Positions 1 through 6,143 of a stretch of 7,707 nt of DNA are shown here, piece after piece (positions within the stretch are counted from its first letter, which is position 1; the number at the start of each line of letters is the position of its first letter). The notes beneath the pieces are model-generated. The model made no database searches, was not told the DNA's origin, and was given only the letters and a program-made list of their open reading frames with translations. The stretch covers positions 1 through 7,707 of the forward strand of contig JAAYKZ010000013.1 in NCBI GenBank assembly GCA_012522165.1, read 5' to 3'. This DNA comes from Clostridiales bacterium. Lineage in GTDB: Bacteria > Bacillota > Clostridia > Caldicoprobacterales > UBA3941. Position numbers and translations under genes: made by a program.

Positions 1-161
1 ATCATATATAGATAAAAGCCTTACTAAAAACAGAAAGTTCTGTATTAGTGATCAGTATAATGCATAAAATTATACTTAATAGCAACCATATGAATAAAAT
101 TATGCAATTGTCACTAAAATTGATTATGACAGTAAAAATGAAATTTGTCAATAAGATAAGA

Positions 162-400
162 TGTGGATATTTTAATAAATTCCACAAGAAAAAACATGTT
201 ATCCACAATTCCATCCACAAAATCACGAAAAACGTGAATTTCTGTGGATAAAATCCTTCTTTTTATTCATTGTTATAAAAAAATTAAACAAGTTATCAAC
301 AATTGTATGGATAATATGTGGATAACTTATCTAGAATAAAGAATAAAGTGTTCAAAAGCTCACAACTAAAAGCTCTGTGCATTGTGGATAATGTGGAAAA
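162..400. other. Candidate replication origin (oriC): DnaA-box cluster
   Basis: Seen directly: four perfect DnaA boxes, at 199-207 (TTATCCACA, + strand) and at 243-251, 317-325 and 383-391 (TGTGGATAA, so on the - strand). Four more differ by one base: 162-170 (TGTGGATAT), 293-301 (TTATCAACA), 306-314 (TATGGATAA) and 392-400 (TGTGGAAAA, abutting the box before it). A weaker box, CCATCCACA, lies at 211-219. Eight near-consensus 9-mers in 240 bases is far above chance, and such clusters are the hallmark of bacterial origins. Genes to the right mostly read away from it, as expected for a leading strand next to an origin. In Firmicutes the origin normally lies next to dnaA; here the right neighbour is uxaC and the left neighbour is outside the window. 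Alternatives are a dnaA autoregulatory region, one half of a bipartite origin, or a DnaA-titrating locus. Confidence 0.8.
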
Positions 401-480
401 AATTTTCTTATTTAAATAATTATAATTGCTTTAATTAATTAAGAATGGTAAATTATAAGTAGTATACTTTATTTATATGA
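401..480. other. AT-rich stretch, possible DNA unwinding element
   Basis: Immediately after the last DnaA box the sequence is almost entirely A and T up to the uxaC leader, and includes the 12-bp palindrome TTAATTAATTAA at 431-442. An AT-rich segment beside a DnaA-box array is the expected form of a duplex unwinding element. The same segment must also carry the uxaC promoter: a weak candidate is TTGCTT (426-431), a 17-base spacer, then TAAATT (449-454). A second weak -10-like hexamer, TATACT, lies at 463-468. Neither the unwinding role nor the promoter can be settled from sequence. The left flank (1-160) is also AT-rich and holds a near-repeat of TGCATAAAATTAT (61-73) at 91-103, but nothing else recognisable. 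Confidence 0.4.
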
Positions 481-487
481 GAGTTAC

Positions 488-502
488 GGCGGGGGGGATA
501 AT
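488..502 (+). promoter_or_regulatory. G-rich ribosome binding site of uxaC
   Basis: A run of seven G residues (491-497) lies five bases before the ATG at 503 and is the only Shine-Dalgarno-like element there. It supports this ATG rather than the in-frame ATG at 515. A homopolymer of this kind is a possible slippage site, so its length may vary between strains or reads. Confidence 0.6.
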
Positions 503-1906
503 ATGAGAAAATTTATGGACGAAAATTTCTTGTTGTTAAGTGAAACGGCTATTAGGTTATATCACGACTATGCAAAGGATATGCCAATCTATGACTATCA
601 TTGTCATTTAAGCCCTAAGGAGATTTGGGAAAATAAGCAGTACAACAATATAACAGAGCTATGGCTTTATGGAGATCATTACAAGTGGAGGGCCATGAGG
701 GCCAATGGGATAGAGGAAAAGTATATAACCGGTAATGGAGATGATTTTGAGAAGTTTAAAAAATGGGCTAGTACCGTTCCTTATACTATAGGTAATCCTT
801 TATATCATTGGACTCATCTAGAACTTCGCAGATATTTTGGTATATATGAGCTACTAAATGAAGATACTGCTGAAGTGGTATGGAATAAGGCTAATGAAAT
901 GTTAAAAACTGAGGACTTTACTCCAAGAGGACTTATTAAGAAATCCAATGTTAAACTTATAGGCACAACTGATGATCCCCTAGATGATCTAAAATACCAC
1001 GAAAAAATTCAAACATTAGATGATTTTGATGTAAAGGTGGTACCTACCTTCCGTCCTGACAAGGGCGTGGACATCAACAAAGACACATTTAAGGACTGGG
1101 TAGACAGGCTAGAAGAAATAGTTGGAAAAGAGATTAATTCTTTTGATGAGTATCTAGCTGCCTTAGAGGAAAGAATAAACTATTTCCACCAAAGGGGCTG
1201 CCGCCTATCAGACCATGGCTTCGAATATGTCCCTTATCAAGAAGCGGATAGTAAAAAGCTTGACGAGATTTTGAGAAAAGGACGGAATCAAGAAGATATA
1301 AGTTTGGAAGAAGAGGATGCATTTAAGACTGCTGTTATGGTTTTTTTAGGTAAGTTGTATGCAAAATTAGGGTGGACAATGCAGCTTCATATAGGTGCTA
1401 TGCGCAATAACAATACTAGAATGTTTAGACAAATAGGTCCCGACACAGGTTTTGATTCAATCCATGACCACAACATCGCTTATAATTTATCACGTTTTCT
1501 AGATGCTTTGGACGTTGAAAATGCATTACCTAGAACAATATTATATACCTTAAATCCCAAAGATAATTATGTTTTAGCTTCTATGGCAGGTAACTTCCAG
1601 GGAGATGGGATTCCTGGCAAGATTCAATTTGGTTCAGCCTGGTGGTTTAATGATCAAAAAGATGGTATGGAAGAACAGATGAAGGTTTTGGCCAACGTAG
1701 GTTTACTTACCCGCTTTATAGGAATGCTTACTGACTCTAGAAGCTTCTTATCCTATACAAGGCATGAATATTTTAGAAGAATTCTATGTAATATTATAGG
1801 TGAATGGGCTGAAAATGGAGAGGTTCCTAAGGACATGAATTTCTTAGGCAAAATAATTCAGGATATATGCTTTAATAATGCAAAAAACTATTTTCAGATA
1901 ATTTAA
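503..1906 (+). CDS. uxaC: Uronate isomerase (glucuronate/galacturonate isomerase)
   Basis: This enzyme converts D-glucuronate to D-fructuronate and D-galacturonate to D-tagaturonate, the first cytoplasmic step of hexuronate breakdown. The 467-residue product matches the usual length (about 470) and looks complete. Family hallmarks can be read: MRKFMDENFLL at the N-terminus lines up with the E. coli start, which supports the first ATG. DYHCHL (31-36) has the two histidines (33, 35) typical of amidohydrolase-fold metal or active sites. GTTDDP lies at 154-159, MQLHIGAM with H296, WWFND at 380-384, and DSRS at 411-414. No other uronate gene (uxaB, uxaA, uxuA, uxuB, kdg genes, transporter or regulator) is in the window, so the rest of the pathway must be elsewhere. 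The next gene starts 51 bases downstream with no hairpin between, so the two may share a transcript. Confidence 0.96.
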   Translation: MRKFMDENFLLLSETAIRLYHDYAKDMPIYDYHCHLSPKEIWENKQYNNITELWLYGDHYKWRAMRANGIEEKYITGNGDDFEKFKKWASTVPYTIGNPLYHWTHLELRRYFGIYELLNEDTAEVVWNKANEMLKTEDFTPRGLIKKSNVKLIGTTDDPLDDLKYHEKIQTLDDFDVKVVPTFRPDKGVDINKDTFKDWVDRLEEIVGKEINSFDEYLAALEERINYFHQRGCRLSDHGFEYVPYQEADSKKLDEILRKGRNQEDISLEEEDAFKTAVMVFLGKLYAKLGWTMQLHIGAMRNNNTRMFRQIGPDTGFDSIHDHNIAYNLSRFLDALDVENALPRTILYTLNPKDNYVLASMAGNFQGDGIPGKIQFGSAWWFNDQKDGMEEQMKVLANVGLLTRFIGMLTDSRSFLSYTRHEYFRRILCNIIGEWAENGEVPKDMNFLGKIIQDICFNNAKNYFQII

Positions 1907-1957
1907 CGCCATTTTCTACCCTGATCCAATTGTAAGATAAAAAAAGGGGGCTATGAT

Positions 1958-2479
1958 ATGAGAGGTGCACATAACTATTTTTGGGGAATTTTTTTGATTG
2001 GAATAGGTATTCTGGTAATTTTAAAATATCAATTTAAGCTTAATATCTCTTTGCTCAGAATTATAGTAGGAGTTCTTTTTGTAGCTATGGGAATATCTGC
2101 CTTGATGGGTGGATTCCATACTAGAAATCGATCGGACATGTTTTTTTCTGATGGTATGGTACAGGTAGTGGATCCTGAAAAGGAATATAATATAATCTTT
2201 GGTAATATGGTCATTGATTTATCATCTATTCCAAAAGAGAATCTTAGAGATAAAATCCAAATAAATAATGTTTTCGGCAATGCCCTAGTAAAGATTAATC
2301 CTGAAATACCTACTGTAATTAAGTTAAGTTCTGCTTTTGGAAGCGGCAATACCCCCGATGGATCAACTATAGTTTTTGGAGATCATACCTATAGAATAGG
2401 AGAAGGCACTCCCCAGCTTACTATTGAAGCCAACGTAGTATTTGGTAAAATAGATATAGTAGAAGAAAGAGACAAATAA
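1958..2479 (+). CDS. Small membrane protein with LiaF-like C-terminal domain
   Basis: The 173-residue product has two hydrophobic helices (about 7-22 and 31-51) joined by a short basic turn, then a soluble beta-rich part from about residue 54. That part repeats a short motif built around FG: IIFGNMVID, NVFGNALVK, SAFGSGNTP and VVFGKIDIV. This pattern resembles the C-terminal domain of LiaF/YvqF proteins, which restrain cell-envelope stress two-component systems in Firmicutes; those proteins usually have four helices and about 240 residues. Here only two helices are present and no liaS/liaR kinase-regulator pair is nearby, so a role in envelope-stress sensing is inference. Ribosome site AAAGGGGG lies just upstream. 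The ATG at 1953 is in another frame and stops at once, so 1958 is the start. It is the last gene before the terminator at 2483-2508. Confidence 0.75.
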   Translation: MRGAHNYFWGIFLIGIGILVILKYQFKLNISLLRIIVGVLFVAMGISALMGGFHTRNRSDMFFSDGMVQVVDPEKEYNIIFGNMVIDLSSIPKENLRDKIQINNVFGNALVKINPEIPTVIKLSSAFGSGNTPDGSTIVFGDHTYRIGEGTPQLTIEANVVFGKIDIVEERDK

Positions 2480-2482
2480 CTG

Positions 2483-2508
2483 TAAAATCCCGCTTAAGCG
2501 GGATTTTA
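2483..2508. terminator. Palindromic terminator after the LiaF-like gene
   Basis: A perfect 26-base palindrome centred between 2495 and 2496, with a GC-rich core (ATCCCGC / GCGGGAT) flanked by A on the left and TTTTA on the right. It begins three bases after the stop codon and fits an intrinsic terminator; the symmetric A/T flanks would allow use in both directions. It separates the uxaC unit from the htpG promoter. Confidence 0.85.
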
Positions 2509-2521
2509 TCAGCCCTCTTTC

Positions 2522-2549
2522 TTGACAAGTAATATGTCTGATGTAAAAT
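2522..2549 (+). promoter_or_regulatory. Sigma-A type promoter of the htpG operon
   Basis: Perfect -35 box TTGACA (2522-2527), 16-base spacer, -10 box TAAAAT (2544-2549, five of six). It sits directly after a terminator and about 30 bases before the htpG start. A strong ribosome site GAGGAGG (2567-2573) lies seven bases before the ATG. No CIRCE inverted repeat (HrcA operator) is visible, so classical HrcA heat-shock control is not indicated. Confidence 0.8.
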
Positions 2550-2580
2550 AAAAAGAGATAAAAGGCGAGGAGGAATATTT

Positions 2581-4464
2581 ATGATTCGAGATAGCGGAAA
2601 TATTGCTGTTCATACTGAAAACATTTTCCCTATAATAAAGCAATGGTTATATTCCGACAAAGATATTTTTCTTCGCGAATTAGTGTCCAACGGTTGTGAT
2701 GCCATCCAAAAGCTTAAAAGGCTATCAAATATAGGAGAAGTTAATCTTGATGGACAACCTGCCTTGCAGGTTAGAGTTGAATTGGATAAGGACAATGGCA
2801 TCATTAAGGTTATTGATAACGGTATAGGTATGACTGCCGATGAAGTTAAGAAATATATAAACCAAGTAGCCTTTTCCAGTGCTCAAGAATTTATGGAAAA
2901 ATATAAGGATAAGCCTGGTGAGGAAAGCCAAATAATTGGACATTTTGGATTAGGCTTCTATTCCGCATTTATGGTATCAAAAAAAGTGCAGATTGATACT
3001 CTTTCCTGGCAAGAGGGAGCGGATCCTGTGCGTTGGATCAGTGAAACAGGGATGGAATATAGTATGGAGCCTTCTGACAGTAGAACTACTAGGGGAACTA
3101 CTGTCACCCTCTATATTTCTGATGATAGTAAAGAATTTTTGGAGGCTTACAGGCTTAGGGAGATTTTAAATAAATACTGCAGTTTCTTGCCAGTGGAAAT
3201 CTATTTCGATGATCTCAGTGACAAGAATAAGAAAAACAAAGAGGAAGAAAGACCTGTAAACCATACCCGTCCCCTGTGGCTAAAGCATCCAAATGATTGT
3301 ACGGAGGAAGAGTATAGGGAATTTTATCACAAGGTATTCAGCGATTTTAACGACCCCCTATTTTGGATTCATCTAAACGTGGACTATCCCTTTAACCTTA
3401 AGGGAATCCTGTATTTCCCAAGATTAAGCAATCAATTTGATACTCTAGAAGGGCAGATTAAACTATACTGCAACCAGGTATTTGTTGCGGATAACATAAA
3501 AGAGGTAATCCCAGAATTTTTAATGCTGCTTAAGGGTACTATTGATTGTCCGGATCTACCCCTTAATGTATCCCGTAGCTTTTTACAAAATGATGGTTAT
3601 GTTCAAAAGATTTCAGCATATATATCTAAGAAAGTAGCTGATAAGCTATCTTCCCTATTTAAAAATGAGCGGGATAACTATAACCAATATTGGGATGATA
3701 TCAATCCCTTTATTAAATACGGATGTATGAGAGATGAGAAGTTTTATGATAGAGTAAAGGATTTTATAATTTTCAAAAACCTAGATGAGGAATATATTAC
3801 TCTAGATGAGTATTTAGATAAAAATAAGGACAAGCACGAAAATCAGGTGTTCTATGTTAGTGACAAGGATCAGCAGTCTCAATATATCCGTTTATTTAAA
3901 GATAATGATTTGGATGCAGTATATCTAGACAATATAATTGATAACCACTTCATATCCTTCCTAGAGATGAAAAGGCAACCCATCAAATTTAAAAGGGTAG
4001 ATGCCGATATCTCTGAAAGTTTGAAGGAGAGTCAACATGAGGATAAGGAAAAATCCAATAAAAAGATTGATAAAGCTTTAGAAAAAATCTTTAAAGAAGC
4101 AATAAATAAAGACGAATTAAAGATAAGGGTAGAAGGTCTAAAGAATATAAACCTGCCAGCTATGATTTTGCTTTCCGAGGAATCCAGAAGAATGGAGGAA
4201 ATGATGGCCAGATTTGGGGATATGGGTATTGGTTATACTCCTCCTAGGGAAGAGACCTTGGTATTAAACAGAAATAGTGACCTTATTCAGTCGCTGGTAG
4301 AACTATCTAAGGATAGATCTAGAGATGAAGATACAAAAATGATATGCCAGCAGATATACGATTTAGCCCTTATTTCCCATAAACCTTTGGACAGCGAAGA
4401 GATGATGAAATTTATAGATCGCAGCAACAAAATCTTGACCAAACTGGCAAGCACTAATAATTAA
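2581..4464 (+). CDS. htpG: Molecular chaperone HtpG (bacterial Hsp90)
   Basis: ATP-driven cytoplasmic chaperone that acts as a dimer on partly folded clients. At 627 residues it is full length (E. coli has 624). N-terminal GHKL ATPase domain: catalytic Glu33 and Asn37 in FLRELVSNGCDA, Asp79 in DNGIGMT, and the ATP lid and glycine motif GHFGLGFYSAF at 120-130. The middle domain holds NVSRSFLQ, with Arg332 at the place of the conserved gamma-phosphate-contacting arginine. The C-terminal dimerisation part contains LSEESRRMEEMMARFG at about 531-546. The Asn37 motif reads NGCDA rather than the NASDA of E. coli, and a charged linker-like stretch (KDKHENQ, SQHEDKEKSNKK) precedes the C-terminal part. 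Start is fixed by the ribosome site and by SGNIAVHTEN near the N-terminus. It has its own promoter, and the next gene follows after 18 bases, so it probably heads a four-gene operon. Confidence 0.97.
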   Translation: MIRDSGNIAVHTENIFPIIKQWLYSDKDIFLRELVSNGCDAIQKLKRLSNIGEVNLDGQPALQVRVELDKDNGIIKVIDNGIGMTADEVKKYINQVAFSSAQEFMEKYKDKPGEESQIIGHFGLGFYSAFMVSKKVQIDTLSWQEGADPVRWISETGMEYSMEPSDSRTTRGTTVTLYISDDSKEFLEAYRLREILNKYCSFLPVEIYFDDLSDKNKKNKEEERPVNHTRPLWLKHPNDCTEEEYREFYHKVFSDFNDPLFWIHLNVDYPFNLKGILYFPRLSNQFDTLEGQIKLYCNQVFVADNIKEVIPEFLMLLKGTIDCPDLPLNVSRSFLQNDGYVQKISAYISKKVADKLSSLFKNERDNYNQYWDDINPFIKYGCMRDEKFYDRVKDFIIFKNLDEEYITLDEYLDKNKDKHENQVFYVSDKDQQSQYIRLFKDNDLDAVYLDNIIDNHFISFLEMKRQPIKFKRVDADISESLKESQHEDKEKSNKKIDKALEKIFKEAINKDELKIRVEGLKNINLPAMILLSEESRRMEEMMARFGDMGIGYTPPREETLVLNRNSDLIQSLVELSKDRSRDEDTKMICQQIYDLALISHKPLDSEEMMKFIDRSNKILTKLASTNN

Positions 4465-4482
4465 AAAGAAAGTGGGGTTCTT

Positions 4483-5643
4483 ATGGCGAAAACTTTTGAA
4501 GAGATAAATGAGAAAATACGCAATGGTACAGTAGTGGTGGCCACAGCTGAAGAGATTATTGATATAGTGGAAGAAAAGGGTATCAAAGAGGCGGCTAGGC
4601 AGGTGGACGTTGTAACCACCGCCACCTTTGGGCCCATGTGTTCTTCAGGAGCTTTTATAAACTTTGGCCATTCTGATCCACCTATTCGTATGTGCAAGAT
4701 ATGGCTAAATGATGTACCAGCTTATGGAGGCTTAGCTGCTGTTGATACTTATATTGGGGCTACTGAGCTGTCAGAGACCAGGGGAATGGAATATGGTGGA
4801 GCTCATGTTATTCAGGACCTGGTAGATGGAAAAAAGGTAAGGCTAGTAGCAAAATCCTATGGAACTGATTGTTATCCTAGGCTGGAGATTGACACCTATA
4901 TAACCTTAGAGGACTTAAATCAGGCTTATCTGTTTAATCCAAGAAATGTATATCAAAACTACAGTGCTGCCACCAATACCTCCAGTAAAGTTATGGACAC
5001 CTATATGGGAACCCTACTGCCTCAATGTGGTAATGTAACCTATTCTACATCAGGAGAGTTAAGCCCACTACTAAATGACCCCGAACTTAGAACCATAGGC
5101 ATAGGAACCAGAATATTTCTTGCAGGTGCTCAGGGCTATATTGCCTGGGAGGGAACCCAATTTGTATTAAATAAAGAAAAAATTGATGAGGATACCACCA
5201 TGTATTCGGGGGCAACCCTTGCAGTAATAGGCAACTTAAAGGAAATGAACTCGAGATATCTAAGGGCGGCCAGCTTTAACCGATACGGTACAACAATGTT
5301 TGTAGGAATAGGTATACCTATTCCTGTAGTGGATGAAGAAATGATGGAGTTTTTGGCTGTTTCCAATAAGGATTTATATACTAATGTAGTGGATTATAGT
5401 GTACCCAGCCGATCTAGACCCACTTTAAGGAAGGTAAGCTATGAGGAGCTTCGTAGTGGGAGTATAGAATTAAATGGAAAGAAGGTTCAAACTGCACCCC
5501 TGTCCAGTTTAAGAAGGGCTAGAGAGATAGCAAATCTTTTGAAAGAGAGTATACAAAAGGGAGAGTTTTTATTACAGCAGCCAGTGCAGCCTTTGCCTAA
5601 GGAAAGAACCTTCAATCCATTAAAAGATATGGTGGTGAAATAG
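4483..5643 (+). CDS. Homocysteine biosynthesis protein (DUF39/HcyBio, COG1900)
   Basis: Members of this family are needed, together with a NIL/ferredoxin protein, for making homocysteine from aspartate semialdehyde and sulfide in Methanosarcina (MA1821 and its neighbours), bypassing O-acylhomoserine sulfhydrylation. The 386-residue product is the DUF39 domain alone, without the CBS domains fused in methanogens. Cysteines in characteristic settings are Cys53 (TFGPMCSSGA), Cys71 (IRMCKIW), Cys130 (SYGTDCYPR) and Cys182 (LLPQCGNV). Cys53 and Cys130 fit the positions I recall as the conserved pair expected to carry the sulfur chemistry. Other family-like stretches are PAYGGLAAVDTYIGAT, GIGTRIFLAGAQGYIAWEGT and GIGIPIPV. 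The start is preceded by GTGGGG, and the stop codon abuts the next ATG. Assignment to the family is firm; activity in this organism is inferred. Confidence 0.92.
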   Translation: MAKTFEEINEKIRNGTVVVATAEEIIDIVEEKGIKEAARQVDVVTTATFGPMCSSGAFINFGHSDPPIRMCKIWLNDVPAYGGLAAVDTYIGATELSETRGMEYGGAHVIQDLVDGKKVRLVAKSYGTDCYPRLEIDTYITLEDLNQAYLFNPRNVYQNYSAATNTSSKVMDTYMGTLLPQCGNVTYSTSGELSPLLNDPELRTIGIGTRIFLAGAQGYIAWEGTQFVLNKEKIDEDTTMYSGATLAVIGNLKEMNSRYLRAASFNRYGTTMFVGIGIPIPVVDEEMMEFLAVSNKDLYTNVVDYSVPSRSRPTLRKVSYEELRSGSIELNGKKVQTAPLSSLRRAREIANLLKESIQKGEFLLQQPVQPLPKERTFNPLKDMVVK

Positions 5644-6057
5644 ATGAAAAAAATAAAGCTTATACTATATTTCCCTCCAGAAAGAACTGATAAACCCTTT
5701 ACCTATCATTTAGTAAAGGATTATGATGTGATCTTTAATATTCTCCAGGCAGAAATTCAGCCAGGTAAGAGAGGCAGGCTGACCATTGAGCTGGAGGGAA
5801 CCGAGGAAAATATCCAGAGAGCACTAGAGTTTACTAGGGAGTATGGAATTGAATATCGTCCCTTTAATAAAAATATAGTAAGAAATCAGGGTGAATGTAT
5901 AGACTGCGGAGCCTGTACCGCTGTTTGTCCTTCAGATGCCTTGCATATGAATACTGAAACATGGAAATTAAACTTTGATGAAAAAAAGTGTCTAGTATGT
6001 GAATTGTGCATTAGAGCTTGTCCTGTAAAGGCTATTGACGTTAATATGTTTGAATAG
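5644..6057 (+). CDS. NIL domain / 2x[4Fe-4S] ferredoxin protein (homocysteine pathway partner)
   Basis: The 137-residue product has an N-terminal NIL-type alpha/beta domain (about 1-75; LILYFPPE, then GRLTIELEGTEENIQRALEFTREYGIEY). A ferredoxin domain follows with two complete cluster motifs: Cys85, 88, 91, 95 (CIDCGACTAVCP) and Cys116, 119, 122, 126 (CLVCELCIRACP). The same domain order is found in the Methanosarcina partner protein MA1822, which is required with the DUF39 protein for homocysteine synthesis and probably supplies electrons for sulfur reduction. Its ATG directly follows the TAG of the DUF39 gene, with ribosome site GGTGG inside that gene's end, so the two are very likely translationally coupled. 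NIL domains also occur on methionine transporter ATPases, but no transporter sequence is present here. Confidence 0.93.
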   Translation: MKKIKLILYFPPERTDKPFTYHLVKDYDVIFNILQAEIQPGKRGRLTIELEGTEENIQRALEFTREYGIEYRPFNKNIVRNQGECIDCGACTAVCPSDALHMNTETWKLNFDEKKCLVCELCIRACPVKAIDVNMFE

Positions 6058-6143
6058 GTACTATGATGATGATTGTTATGATTATAGAATAAGTTATTGA
6101 AAAGGATTAACTTTAGAGAGCAATATCTCATGAAAGGATCAAT

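Noticed and set aside
1..120. Leftward promoter (TATAAT on the - strand at 74-69) for a gene such as dnaA beyond the left edge
   Set aside because: The -10 is perfect but no acceptable -35 lies at the right distance, and in sequence this AT-rich such hexamers occur by chance.
171..187. Further DnaA box at the AATTCCACA of 178-186
   Set aside because: Three mismatches in the first three positions; too weak to count.
2..251. Open frames on both strands of the left region (2-226 on -, 48-251 on +)
   Set aside because: They run through the DnaA-box cluster, have low-complexity AT-driven composition (mostly I, L, F, N, K), no ribosome site and no family resemblance.
2509..2580. CIRCE heat-shock operator before htpG
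   Set aside because: No TTAGCACTC-N9-GAGTGCTAA or close variant is present.
4465..4482. SAM or T-box riboswitch controlling the homocysteine genes
   Set aside because: The gap is only 18 bases and holds just the ribosome site; the htpG leader (2550-2580) is also too short.
6063..6092. Nine-codon frame (MMMIVMIIE) in the gap before the UPF0280 gene, as a possible leader peptide
   Set aside because: Although rich in methionine codons and near methionine-related genes, it has no ribosome site and no following attenuator hairpin was seen. It arises from a simple ATG/ATT repeat.
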